The notes: generated from the letters alone by a model not told the origin. A stretch of 64,000 bases of DNA from Halonotius roseus (GCF_006861655.1 NZ_SESI01000003.1:248001-312000), one strand, 5' to 3'. Numbered from the stretch's first letter, positions 1 to 8,447 are shown. Program-made: numbers and translations.

Positions 1-2
1 CC

Positions 3-911
3 GGTGTCGCTGTGCTCGCGGGCATCGGAGGAGCCTACAAATGGCTCAGCAGTTCAGATAGCGATCGACAGCAGCGGGATAGCTTTGAGGAGGAGACACC
101 GTCGGAATCACCCGATGTCCAAGATGAGGTAATCGAAGCAACTGATACGGCAGACGCCACAGATGATGTCGACCCGGATGTGCTCCGAGACGATGCCGAT
201 GAACTCGTTGTCGATGCGACTGCGGCCCGAGAAGAGGGGGATTTGGCGACAGCCATCTCACTGTATGATGAAGCTCTCGATCTCTACAGGACAGCAGCCG
301 ACGAGATCGACGACGAAGACACCAAAGACGAGCTGAAAGAGACGATCGCACAGACTAACTCCGATCGGGAAACACTCAGTCAGATCCAGAGCCGGCGTGG
401 CGACCTCACGGAGGCGTTACAGCTCGGCGAGACAAGTTTCCAGACAGCAGTTGCAGCCCATGTGAACGGCGAGTACACTGTTGCCAAGCTTCGGTACCGA
501 CAGGCCCGCGATCAGTATCAGCGCGCGCTGGACGAGCTCACAGGAAGTGACCACGAGCTGCTCAGTGAAGCGGTGCAGGTGGCTGTCGACCGCGAAAAGG
601 ATATCAGCCCAGGAGCAGTTTCGACGGTGATCGATCTCTCCGAGGAGACGATCGACGCGCTCACAGAGGCCGGCATCGAGACGGTGGCTGATCTACAGGA
701 TGCACAGACAACGTCAGCAGACGATGGTGAGATCGAAACGATCAATCCGGTCGAAGAGCTTCGGGAGGAAGGGACGATCACGGAGGAGGTAGCCGCACAG
801 CTCACCGCACTGTACTGGTGGCACGATCAGGAAACGTACCAGGTTACGACCGAGGCGGCGATCCGTCAGCGATACGATCAGTCATCGGCCGGATACGAGG
901 CAACAAAATAG
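3..911 (+). CDS. Membrane-anchored helical-repeat protein with C-terminal HhH-like region (5' partial)
   Basis: The reading frame is open from the first bases of the window, so the true start lies upstream. The visible N-terminus is a hydrophobic end of a membrane segment (GVAVLAGIGGAYKW), followed by an acidic linker. Two helical units follow (about residues 60-125 and 135-180, numbered from the GTG at 12) with the EEGD..TAISLYDEAL type of pattern seen in TPR and MIT domains. A helix-hairpin-helix-like stretch (residues about 210-235, LTEAGIETVADL) and a conserved C-terminal block end the protein. A paralogue with the same order lies at 39635-40702. Function unknown; a membrane-tethered scaffold is an inference. 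Confidence 0.75.
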   Translation, partial: GVAVLAGIGGAYKWLSSSDSDRQQRDSFEEETPSESPDVQDEVIEATDTADATDDVDPDVLRDDADELVVDATAAREEGDLATAISLYDEALDLYRTAADEIDDEDTKDELKETIAQTNSDRETLSQIQSRRGDLTEALQLGETSFQTAVAAHVNGEYTVAKLRYRQARDQYQRALDELTGSDHELLSEAVQVAVDREKDISPGAVSTVIDLSEETIDALTEAGIETVADLQDAQTTSADDGEIETINPVEELREEGTITEEVAAQLTALYWWHDQETYQVTTEAAIRQRYDQSSAGYEATK

Positions 912-934
912 CGCAACCGGATCGAACCAGCGGG

Positions 935-943
935 TTTATTTTT
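935..943 (+). promoter_or_regulatory. TATA-like box of tRNA-Gly
   Basis: TTTATTTTT lies about 24-32 bases ahead of the first base of the mature tRNA. This is the spacing expected for an archaeal TATA box driving a tRNA with almost no leader. Confidence 0.55.
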
Positions 944-966
944 CCAGGCGCACACCAGTTTTCCGT

Positions 967-1037
967 GCGCCGTTGGTCCAGTGGTAGGACAGAGCCTTCC
1001 CAAGGCTCTAGCCCGGGTTCAATTCCCGGACGGCGCA
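967..1037 (+). tRNA. tRNA-Gly (anticodon CCC)
   Basis: The acceptor stem GCGCCGT pairs with ACGGCGC, followed by discriminator A. The anticodon stem GAGCC/GGCTC encloses the loop TTCCCAA, giving anticodon CCC (Gly). The T arm CCGGG-TTCAATT-CCCGG is complete, and the D arm contains TGGTCCAGTGGTAGGA. The gene is 71 nt with no encoded CCA and no intron. Confidence 0.97.
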
Positions 1038-1092
1038 TGGTACTATCCCTACACGCTGAGTGGAGAAACCGTTAAAATCACGCGTACTGAGG

Positions 1093-1803
1093 CTACGATG
1101 AGGACTCTCGTTGGCGCAGATATTGGACAGAGAGTCCGACACTGAATGCGAGAACCGCAACCGGAACGGAAAAGCCGCCGTCGGCAGCGAACGACACGGT
1201 GTTACCCTGAATGACCTGCATCCAAATCGGGGCAGTGTTGGCTAACAGTGCGGCCCCAAGTCCGGTCAAACAGATGCTCATCAACACGTCGTAGTTCCGC
1301 ATCGCAACGATACCGGCAACGATCCCGACAACAGCCGCGATCCCGAGAATTCGGATCAGTTCTTCCTGTGGCAGTGCAGCAAACCGAAACAGATCAAGGG
1401 CGGCAAGCGGCGAAGATTCGATCCCGGTCGACGCCACCTCACGTGGTGTCGCTTCTATTTCACGGCCGAGAAGCGTAAAGAAAACCGCCGCAACGCCGGC
1501 GGTAAACCCGGCGATCCCAGCAGCGTATCGGGTGGCCATACGGATGAGCCCGGCACCCAAAAGCGCGCCAACAGCTGTGAGTACAGCAGTTATTGCCAGA
1601 ATCTGTGAGGTCTCGAAACCACCATTTGAGATCAGACGTGGGAGACCGATCCAGCCGATTGCACCGCCAGCGGCCCCGCCACCGATCCAGCCGATCACGT
1701 TTAGAATGGTATCCGCTAAGTTGTAGCCGGCGACGGCCAATAAGAGACCAACGAGGGTTACGGTACCGAGAATCGTTGCAGTAAGTGGATCAATACCGAT
1801 CAT
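1093..1803 (-). CDS. Multi-spanning membrane protein of unknown function
   Basis: This 236-aa protein starts with ATG at 1803. It contains about seven hydrophobic helices separated by short loops, with glycine/alanine-rich helices near residues 35-55 (GWIGGGAAGGAIGWIG). No catalytic motif or transporter signature is visible. It runs convergently toward the tRNA-Gly gene and has no operon partner. I do not recognise the family; it is called from its length, codon use and clean membrane topology. Confidence 0.8.
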   Translation of the reverse strand: MIGIDPLTATILGTVTLVGLLLAVAGYNLADTILNVIGWIGGGAAGGAIGWIGLPRLISNGGFETSQILAITAVLTAVGALLGAGLIRMATRYAAGIAGFTAGVAAVFFTLLGREIEATPREVASTGIESSPLAALDLFRFAALPQEELIRILGIAAVVGIVAGIVAMRNYDVLMSICLTGLGAALLANTAPIWMQVIQGNTVSFAADGGFSVPVAVLAFSVGLSVQYLRQRESSS

Positions 1804-2047
1804 CGATAACTCTACAGTACGTTACAAAGGTTACGCGTGTTATAATTTGTTTTTGACGAAAGATATGTAACAGTGTAATTCAGTACAACATCCGAGGATT
1901 TGTGGTTGTAGGTGCGACCTGTGCCGGCAAAATAGCCTCTGATACTCGGAAGACAATCACTACATATCAGTCGACAGTCAGTGACGAGGAGCGTCAAGCA
2001 TAGTTTCTACCACAACAATTATACGAAAAGTATCTGTGAGTTGGAAT

Positions 2048-2338
2048 ATGCAGACCGTTACCGTTCAGGATGGGATCCGGTATGGGTTCAAGATCATGGC
2101 ATACTATCTCGGCGTCGTAATCGTCGGGAGCGCGATCTCAAGTGTTGGTAGTGGGATAGCTGCCACCGGTGTCCGAACCGGGATAAGACAGGATCCGAAT
2201 ATCGGGACGATACTGCTTGGTGGAGCAATCGCGGTCGTCGGGCTTCTGATGATATTCGCCGGTATTTTTGGCGCGCTGTACAAGGTTATCGCTGACTCTG
2301 TCGCCAAAGGACGAGTGATGTCGGCCGGAATCAATTGA
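2048..2338 (+). CDS. Small two-helix membrane protein
   Basis: A 96-aa protein (MQTVTVQDGIRYGF...) with one transmembrane helix near residues 15-40 and another near 60-85. The start is set at ATG 2048; an in-frame GTG at 2036 would add four residues. TATACG at about 2020 is a plausible TATA box for a nearly leaderless start at 2048. Small proteins of this layout are common in haloarchaea. Function unknown. The surrounding 1.8-2.5 kb is richer in AT than the rest of the window. Confidence 0.65.
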   Translation: MQTVTVQDGIRYGFKIMAYYLGVVIVGSAISSVGSGIAATGVRTGIRQDPNIGTILLGGAIAVVGLLMIFAGIFGALYKVIADSVAKGRVMSAGIN

Positions 2339-2568
2339 AACAACAACACAATATTTTGAAGACAGTACGCATCCTCTTGGAGAGCTACAGGGGAAGACAT
2401 CCACCACAAACAATTCGGACAGAGCCAGGCGTTTGTGAGACCAGAAGGCGTGAATCAATTGTCGACTACTGGCTGCTAGTCCGGAGACAAACCGTTAACA
2501 TCGGTGGATAATAATCAAACGAACAAACCTGTATCGGACAGACTGTCGGATGCAGCCTGTAATCCCTC

Positions 2569-5010
2569 ATGGCCCTCGAATCGCTGCTCCCAGAACCGAT
2601 CCGCTCGCGGTACGCGTTGAAGCTGCTCGGCGGGGCGATGCTCATCGGTCTGTTGATCACCGCGATCAGTGCGACGACTGTCATCGATGTTGCCGACAGT
2701 GTCAGAGACGATCAGCTGCGCTCGATGGAGACAAACGCGGAGCTGGAGGCCAACGCCCTCGCCCAGTGGGTCGACGGAAACCAACAGACGATCCGTGCCC
2801 TCTCAAGCCACCGCGGGCTCGATCCCGACGCACCCGCGGAGACAGCTGCCGTCCTCCGGCGCGAACGCGGGGCGTTGTCAACCGAGGTGGCGACGCTGTC
2901 GCTGGTCGAACGCAGTCCCGCAACGTTTTCCGAAGGCACCGACGAACGGATCGTCGCCAGCACAGAGCCCTCCTACGTCGATCAGTCGCTGTCGGTAAGC
3001 GATGTCAACTGGAAGCCAACTGTCGGCTTCAATTTCAACGGGACCGATGACGTGATCCTCTCGTGGGTGTACACCGACGAGGATGAGGCACTCGTCGCTA
3101 TCGCGTCGCCGACACCCGACGGCGACCACGTCCTCGTCGGCGAGTACCGAACCGATGTGCGAGCCGAATCGTTCACCAGTGTGATTGAGGGCACCGAGAC
3201 ACAAGTGTTGGGTGGGTTCACCGCCTTTGTCCTGTTCGACGAAAACCAAACAAACGTCATCAGCCCCTACAAGGGCAACCGCGCAAACACGACGATCGGA
3301 AGCCGGATCCTCGAACGCCCACCTGCCGCCGAGCTCAACGGCTCGGTGTTGACTGACACCAGCGTCAAAGGGTACCACAGCGTCCCCGGCGAGGATGTCG
3401 ACTGGGTTGTCGTCAAGGAAGCTCCACGAGGAAACGCGCTTGCGGTCAGCGAGTCCGTCCGCACCGACCTCACCGCGCTTGTGGGGATCATGCTGCTTGG
3501 GTTTCTCCTGATCGGGGCCGTGATCCAACGCGGGCCGCTCCGCTCGATCCAGCGGCTGGCGCGGCAGGCCGACGCGATCGCCGACGGCGAGTTGGCCGTC
3601 GACATCGAGGATGACGGCCGCGAGGATGAGATCGGCGATCTCCGGACGGCGTTCCGCAACACGAAAGCCTACATCGAGACGATCGCCAGCCAGGCCGACG
3701 CGCTCTCCCGGCAGGCGTTCGACGACGATGCCTTCGAGGCGGCGATCCCCGGGCGGATCGGGGCGGCGATGGCCGACATGCGCGGCGATCTCCGGCGGTT
3801 TATCGATGAGCTAGAGGCCGAACGCGAGCGGTACTCGACGCTGGTCGAACAGAGCAAGGACGGCATCGGCGTCGTCCAAGGCGACGAGTACGTCTTCGTC
3901 AACGACCGCTTGGCCGAGATCACCGGCTACAGCCGCGAGGAGCTGGTCGGCACCCCGTACGCCACCGTCATCGCCGACGAGGATCTTGCGGGCGCAGACG
4001 AGCAAGCTCGACGCGTACTTGAGGGGGTCACAGCCAGTGATCAGTACGAGCTTGATGTCGAAACCAAGGCCGGCCAGCGACGGCGGGTCGAAACAACCGT
4101 ATCGAAGATCAGCCACGACGGCGAGCCCGCGGTGTTGATCAACGCCAGGGATATCACCGAGCGGAAACGCCGTGAGCAACGGCTGGCGGTGTTCAACCGA
4201 CTTCTCCGGCACAATTTCCGGAATCGCCTCGATGTGATCAAAGGTCACACCGAGCGGCTGGCCGACCAAACCGACGGTGACCACGCCGAGACGGTGTTAG
4301 CGGCGGCCGATCGGTTGGCAACCCTCGGCACCCGCGCGCGGCGCATCGATCGGCTGATGGCGCGTGATCCCGAGCCGACAACGGTCGACGTGACCGCCGT
4401 CATCACCGAGGTGCTCGACGAGCTCGACACCACCGAGGTGAGCGTCGATACCGAGCTCACCGAGTCTGTTTCGTTGCGAACGGACGCCGAAACACTCCGA
4501 ACCACACTTTCGAGCCCGCTTGAAAACGCCGTCAGATACGCCGAGTCAACGGTGACAGTCGCGGTCACCACAACGGCAGCGGGCTGTCGGATCGTCATCA
4601 GCGACGACGGACCGGGGATCCCGCCCGCCGAGCTCGACTCGCTTGCGGCCGGCACCGAAACCGATCTGCAACACGGCCGCGGGCTCGGCCTCTGGCAGCT
4701 CAAATGGGGCGTTGACGCGCTCAACGGCGAGCTGGATTTCGACACCGCCGACGGCACAACGATCCGGATAACTCTTCCTGCGCTCGGTGAGGCGGCGAAC
4801 GAACGCGATGGTGACGGCGATGGTGGCGACAGCAGTGTCGACGACGAGCGCGACGACAGTGACGACGACAACGACGAGGATGACAATGGCGACAGCAGTG
4901 TCGACGATGATGGTGACAGCGAGAGCAGCGACAGCGACGAGGAGAACGGCAGCACCAACAAAAGCGACAGCGACAACACCGACAGCGGCACCGACAGCAC
5001 CGACACCTGA
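2569..5010 (+). CDS. Membrane sensor histidine kinase (extracellular sensor-HAMP-PAS-kinase)
   Basis: This 813-aa kinase should sense an external signal and autophosphorylate on histidine. A transmembrane helix at about residues 18-40 and another at about 300-320 flank a roughly 250-residue extracellular domain of Cache type. A HAMP linker (about 320-375) and a PAS domain (about 420-535, FVNDRLAEITGYSREELVG) follow. The H-box is LLRHNFRN near residue 545. The ATP-binding domain has an N-box (ENAVRYAE), G1 (DDGPGIP) and G2 (GRGLGL). The last 65 residues are almost entirely Asp, Ser, Glu, Gly and Asn. No response regulator is adjacent, so its partner is unknown. Confidence 0.93.
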   Translation: MALESLLPEPIRSRYALKLLGGAMLIGLLITAISATTVIDVADSVRDDQLRSMETNAELEANALAQWVDGNQQTIRALSSHRGLDPDAPAETAAVLRRERGALSTEVATLSLVERSPATFSEGTDERIVASTEPSYVDQSLSVSDVNWKPTVGFNFNGTDDVILSWVYTDEDEALVAIASPTPDGDHVLVGEYRTDVRAESFTSVIEGTETQVLGGFTAFVLFDENQTNVISPYKGNRANTTIGSRILERPPAAELNGSVLTDTSVKGYHSVPGEDVDWVVVKEAPRGNALAVSESVRTDLTALVGIMLLGFLLIGAVIQRGPLRSIQRLARQADAIADGELAVDIEDDGREDEIGDLRTAFRNTKAYIETIASQADALSRQAFDDDAFEAAIPGRIGAAMADMRGDLRRFIDELEAERERYSTLVEQSKDGIGVVQGDEYVFVNDRLAEITGYSREELVGTPYATVIADEDLAGADEQARRVLEGVTASDQYELDVETKAGQRRRVETTVSKISHDGEPAVLINARDITERKRREQRLAVFNRLLRHNFRNRLDVIKGHTERLADQTDGDHAETVLAAADRLATLGTRARRIDRLMARDPEPTTVDVTAVITEVLDELDTTEVSVDTELTESVSLRTDAETLRTTLSSPLENAVRYAESTVTVAVTTTAAGCRIVISDDGPGIPPAELDSLAAGTETDLQHGRGLGLWQLKWGVDALNGELDFDTADGTTIRITLPALGEAANERDGDGDGGDSSVDDERDDSDDDNDEDDNGDSSVDDDGDSESSDSDEENGSTNKSDSDNTDSGTDSTDT

Positions 5011-5038
5011 TCAGCCAGCGGCGGCTGTCAGGAGACGG

Positions 5039-6592
5039 TCACCGGAACTCGAAGGCGACATCGTCGTCGATCCGAAACACCTCGCCGGCATCGTCGGCCG
5101 CAAGCCGGCTGAACGCCTGGCGAACGATATGGCGATCGTAGCCGGTTTCATCGACGGCGGCGGTAATGAGAAGCGTTTCCCGACCGATCCCCTCCAGATA
5201 CCGACTTCGGATTGTCTCGACGCAGTCGGCGACAGCCTCGGCCTCCACGGCGCGCTCGAAGAGATCGGCGTTTTCGGTGACGAGTGAATCTGTCTCGTCG
5301 TAGATGAGCTCGCCGTGCTGGAGATCGATCAGACAAACGCTGACGTTGTGGCCGTAGTGTGTGCGACCCCGGTCGGCATCCCGAACGTGGCCGACGACGC
5401 GATCCGTCCAGCCGGTCGGTGAGGCGATCCCGAGCAGGTACGGGGCCGCGCTGTCGGCCGCCGCCGACCCAACGGCGTCGTCGACGATGGCGACGAGGTC
5501 GTCGACATCGGCCGGCGTGGCATCAAGGCCATCGCGGGCGTACCGCCGGAGGTGAGAGGCGACTGTCGCCTCGATCACCATCCGTGTCTCGGTGGCGAGC
5601 CCGAGGAATTTCGAGTCGGTGAGCGTATACCGGGCTGTTGGGTTGATCGGGTGGGCTGATACATCGTCGCTGTCCATATCGAGGAGGTCGGCCATGTGAT
5701 CGCGTTCGTCCCGACGGCTACAGCGGCCCTCCCAGTAGCCGTCGGGAACCGACACCTGTTCGTCAGGGAGCTCGATCGTGTTGGCCTCCTGGAGGGAGGT
5801 CTCGAACCGACCGACGTAGTCCAGCTCGAAGAGCCGGGCTGTCGCCGCGGTGACAGCGTCGCCATCGGCGGTCTGAGCCGCCGTTGCGGCGTCGGCGGAT
5901 TGTTTGGTGTCGACAGCGAGAGCGGCCGATCGACCGCCACCGGACGCAGCGGTTGGGTGGTCGCCGCCGGGGCCGTCAGGGTCGCTGTCCAGATCATCGA
6001 GCGCGAGATCGCCGCCCAGCGTGTCGAGCCCATGGGTTTCGGCGTAGAGAAAGACAGCCTGGCGGACGCGCTCGCGGCGTTGCTCGTAGCGGTCGAGCAG
6101 GCGGTCGATCACGTCCTGTTGGACATCGGGGTTTTCCAGCAGCGTGTCGATGTTGGCGACCGTGGAGTCGGCGTACGTCTCCAGCAGCTCGGTGACCTCG
6201 CCGTCGAGCCGCTGGATGCGCGCTTCGAGCTGAGATTCATCGAGGGTATCGAACCGCTTGAAGCGATCAAAGTCGACAACCGCCTCAAGCTCCGGCTCGA
6301 TAAACTCGCCGGCGATCGATTCGGGCACCTCGCCCTCAGCGTGGAAGCTCGCCGCCAACAGCAGCCGGGCGAGCCGGAGTTCGCCGCGCAGTCGATCCTC
6401 TTCGCTGCTTGTGAGAAAGCCGTTGCACTCCTTGGTGAACTCCCAGCGAAGCTCCTCCTCGTCGCGTTTGATCGCCTCATACCGGTCGAGTCGTTCGAGC
6501 TCCGAGAGCCGCTGGAGCGCGGCGAGATCCTCCTTGAGGATGCGATCGGCGGCGTGGGTGAGCTCGGTGAGCCAGTCTTGACAGTCGGTCAT
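5039..6592 (-). CDS. Conserved helical protein with C-terminal winged-helix-like region, unknown function
   Basis: This 517-aa protein has a charged alpha-helical N-terminal half (residues 1-180, heptad-like), a flexible Gly/Ala/Asp linker (about 195-240) and a mixed alpha/beta C-terminal half. The last 60 residues (ETLLITAAVDETGYDRHIVR...) look like a winged helix by pattern. I do not recognise a family. It is transcribed away from the ESCRT-III-like/AAA operon at 8470, and only the transposon lies between them, so the two units were probably a divergent pair before the insertion. A role in that module is inferred from position alone. Confidence 0.75.
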   Translation of the reverse strand: MTDCQDWLTELTHAADRILKEDLAALQRLSELERLDRYEAIKRDEEELRWEFTKECNGFLTSSEEDRLRGELRLARLLLAASFHAEGEVPESIAGEFIEPELEAVVDFDRFKRFDTLDESQLEARIQRLDGEVTELLETYADSTVANIDTLLENPDVQQDVIDRLLDRYEQRRERVRQAVFLYAETHGLDTLGGDLALDDLDSDPDGPGGDHPTAASGGGRSAALAVDTKQSADAATAAQTADGDAVTAATARLFELDYVGRFETSLQEANTIELPDEQVSVPDGYWEGRCSRRDERDHMADLLDMDSDDVSAHPINPTARYTLTDSKFLGLATETRMVIEATVASHLRRYARDGLDATPADVDDLVAIVDDAVGSAAADSAAPYLLGIASPTGWTDRVVGHVRDADRGRTHYGHNVSVCLIDLQHGELIYDETDSLVTENADLFERAVEAEAVADCVETIRSRYLEGIGRETLLITAAVDETGYDRHIVRQAFSRLAADDAGEVFRIDDDVAFEFR

Positions 6593-6879
6593 GCAAACAG
6601 GGTTGGTATCGAGGCTGCCGGATCGGCGACCGGCAGCGACGGGTGGAGGGTGGCTTCTCTCGGCTCCGCCAGCGGTGTCGACGGCGAAGGGTCGACCGCT
6701 GTCGACGACGAAGAGTCGACCGCTATCGACGGCAACAAACGGGATCGAACCGACAGGCGGGTGGGTAAGATGGTCATGAGATGGTCGCCAGTCTCATAGA
6801 CATACGGTTTCATCATTAATAGATTCACTGTTGCCCACAGCGAGCACAGTGGGATTCCTGTCTCGCCATCTAAACAAGT
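6593..6879. other. Intergenic region with 24-bp tandem repeat
   Basis: No convincing gene lies between the 517-aa protein and the transposon. A frame reading toward the 517-aa gene (6828 to 6589, minus strand) is open but is Ser/Pro/Thr-rich, low in complexity and without a recognisable domain. The region holds the 5' flank of the minus-strand gene and a tandem repeat at 6677-6736. Confidence 0.5.
6677..6736. repeat. 24-bp tandem repeat, two and a half units
   Basis: Units at 6677-6700 and 6701-6724 share GTCGACG(G/A)CGAAG(G/A)GTCGACCGCT, and a partial third follows from 6725. Each unit carries two GTCGAC/GTCGACC blocks. It lies upstream of the 517-aa gene and may affect its 5' region. Confidence 0.7.
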
Positions 6880-6933
6880 AGGGAATCTCAGCCTTCAGGC
6901 CGGGCGGGAATGCAACATGCTACTATAGAGCCG

Positions 6934-7071
6934 CTAATCGTCACTCTCGTCGGAATCCAACTCCCGGTGGGCGTGCAGCATCATCCCTTTCCACGTTAGC
7001 CCGTGTCGCTTCTTCGTCTCTTTCAATCGCTCATACTGATCCTCCTCTACCTCGAAATTGATGTTCGGCAT
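6934..7071 (-). CDS. Small ribbon-helix-helix-like protein paired with tnpB
   Basis: A 45-aa protein (MPNINFEVEEDQYERLKETK...) divergent from tnpB, with 54 bases between the two starts. Its pattern is a short beta strand (INFEVEE), a helix (DQYERLKETKKRHG) and a second helix (TWKGMMLHAHREL), as in CopG/Arc-type DNA-binding proteins. Small genes of this kind often accompany tnpB in haloarchaea. It may bind the shared AT-rich region 7072-7125 and control the element. That role is inferred. Confidence 0.7.
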   Translation of the reverse strand: MPNINFEVEEDQYERLKETKKRHGLTWKGMMLHAHRELDSDESDD

Positions 7072-7125
7072 ACAACCCCCTATTTCACCAATACAATTAA
7101 CTTTGTTTAATATATAACTAAGTGT

Positions 7126-8361
7126 GTGTCCGAAACGGTGACGAAAACGCTACAGGCCACGCTCGCTACACCCACTACGGGCAAAGAGCAACGCCTACAG
7201 CGACTCTTGGACACTTACCGTGACGCACTACACGACGCCTTCGACAACCGGGCGGATACAATGTCTGCGGTCAACGACATTGTGACACCCTACGACCTGC
7301 CATACCAAGCCAAAGACGCGCTCAAGAGCTATGTCCCGAAACTCCGAGACACGTACAATGCCAAGGAGATGGACGACGAGCATCCGCTTCGACTCGTTAA
7401 TCGGGCGGCGACGTTCGACTATTCCGACGAGCGTGACTACGGTTTCGTGTGGCAGGTTCCACAACCCGGTCGCGGGACAAATTTCTGGATTCCGTTGCGA
7501 ATCAACCCCGAACACGAATCGCTTTGGTTCGATCTCCTGAACAACGATGCCGAAGCGGGTGAGCTTCAGTTACAGCGACACCGCACGTCGTGGGAGTTAC
7601 ACGTTACCGTTGAGTACCCGGTGGAAGAACTGACCGACGCCGACGATCCGACGTACATCGGCTTTGACGTAGGTGAGAGCGCGTTGATTACGGGCTGTGC
7701 CCTGAAACGCGACGTACCACGGAAGCCGATGCTTGTCTATGGCAGTCGGGCACGACACCTTCGAAAAGAAATGCACACCACGCTCAAACGCCTGCAAGAG
7801 CGTGACGCCGCTGAGTGGCGGATCGACGAACGGTTCGACCACTACCAGAACGCGCTCACAGATATCGTCGAGAAGGCGTCCCGCAAAGCTGTCGAGTACG
7901 CCCAGCAGTTCGATGATCCCGTGATTGTGTTGGAAGACTTGTCGTACATCCGCGAATCGCTGGACTACGGCAAGTGGATGAACCGGCGTTTGCACAGTTG
8001 GGCGTTCGCCCGGCTACAGGGCCGGATCGAGGACAAGGCGACAGAAGCGGAGATTCGCGTCGAGTACGTCAACGCGGCCTATACGTCGCAGACGTGCCAC
8101 GCCTGCAACCGCCTCGGCCGCCGCGATGAGCAAGCGGAGTTTGCGTGTCCACACGACGACTGCCACGTATCGAAGTTCCAAGCAGATATCAACGCGGCGG
8201 CGAACATCGCCAGTCGCGTCAACCCGTGGGGTGAGAGCCTGCCTTGGAAACCGGCAGGCGATGACACGCCACAGGACGGGAGCGGCCGTGACACCGCCAC
8301 AGTCCACCGTGCGCCGAGCGAGCAATCCTCGCAGATGAAGCTCACGGCCTATTCGGACTGA
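7126..8361 (+). CDS. tnpB: TnpB RNA-guided nuclease of an IS200/IS605-type element
   Basis: This 411-aa protein is a full-length TnpB, an ancestor-type relative of Cas12 that cuts DNA using an RNA made from the element's right end. RuvC residues are present: Asp in YIGFDVGESALI (RuvC-I, near residue 184), Glu in VIVLEDLSYIRE (RuvC-II, near 272) and Asp in FQADINAAANIA (RuvC-III, near 360). A zinc ribbon (CHAC ... CPHDDC) lies between the last two. The start is a GTG at 7126 just behind the AT-rich TTTAATATATAAC. The catalytic set is intact, so it is probably active rather than a repressor-type derivative. Confidence 0.93.
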   Translation: MSETVTKTLQATLATPTTGKEQRLQRLLDTYRDALHDAFDNRADTMSAVNDIVTPYDLPYQAKDALKSYVPKLRDTYNAKEMDDEHPLRLVNRAATFDYSDERDYGFVWQVPQPGRGTNFWIPLRINPEHESLWFDLLNNDAEAGELQLQRHRTSWELHVTVEYPVEELTDADDPTYIGFDVGESALITGCALKRDVPRKPMLVYGSRARHLRKEMHTTLKRLQERDAAEWRIDERFDHYQNALTDIVEKASRKAVEYAQQFDDPVIVLEDLSYIRESLDYGKWMNRRLHSWAFARLQGRIEDKATEAEIRVEYVNAAYTSQTCHACNRLGRRDEQAEFACPHDDCHVSKFQADINAAANIASRVNPWGESLPWKPAGDDTPQDGSGRDTATVHRAPSEQSSQMKLTAYSD

Positions 8362-8425
8362 AACCTGCCAGCTCGGATTCCTCATGCGTGGGAAGCCGCG
8401 CCGTTCACGGCGCGGAGGATGTCAC
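8280..8425 (+). ncRNA. Predicted omega RNA (reRNA) at the tnpB 3' end
   Basis: TnpB guide RNAs overlap the 3' end of tnpB and stop at the element's right end. Here that segment ends in the hairpin CCGCGCCG-TTCA-CGGCGCGG (8396-8415) and GAGGATGTCAC. The guide portion would continue into flanking DNA from about 8426. The 5' limit is a guess based on the family, not seen directly. Confidence 0.4.
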
Positions 8426-8440
8426 AGCATGGCAAAAACC

Positions 8441-8447
8441 ATTATAC
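8441..8447 (+). promoter_or_regulatory. TATA-like box of the ESCRT-III-like/AAA operon
   Basis: ATTATAC lies 23-29 bases ahead of the ATG at 8470, the spacing of an archaeal TATA box serving a leaderless transcript. It lies only about 16 bases beyond the right end of the transposon, so the insertion kept the core promoter but displaced everything upstream of it. Confidence 0.5.

Larger units (their letters stand above)
6880..8425 (+). mobile_element. Orphan IS200/IS605-type (IS1341-like) element carrying tnpB
   Basis: The element holds a small minus-strand ribbon-helix-helix-type gene (6934-7071) and a full-length tnpB (7126-8361), with no tnpA transposase. The right end is well supported: a perfect 8-bp hairpin with TTCA loop at 8396-8415 followed by GAGGATGTCAC ending near 8425, the form seen at many haloarchaeal IS200/IS605 right ends. 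The left end is approximate; GCCTTCAGGC near 6890 could be its subterminal hairpin. Without tnpA it would need a transposase acting in trans. Confidence 0.6.

Noticed and set aside
818..1075. 85-aa frame across the tRNA-Gly gene
   Set aside because: It runs through the tRNA and has no protein-like pattern.
1812..1997. 61-aa minus-strand frame in the AT-rich gap after the first membrane protein
   Set aside because: No domain, no promoter support and composition typical of non-coding AT-rich DNA. Left as intergenic.
4245..5006. 253-aa Ser/Leu-rich frame opposite the kinase tail
   Set aside because: Antisense shadow of the Asp/Ser repeat region of the histidine kinase.
6589..6828. 79-aa minus-strand frame directly upstream of the 517-aa gene
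   Set aside because: Ser/Pro/Thr low-complexity translation produced by the 24-bp repeat; it stops over the next start codon, but there is no sign of conservation in the sequence itself.
7126..8361. TnpB as a nuclease-dead repressor (TldR-like)
   Set aside because: The Asp-Glu-Asp residues of the RuvC site are all present and the protein is full length.
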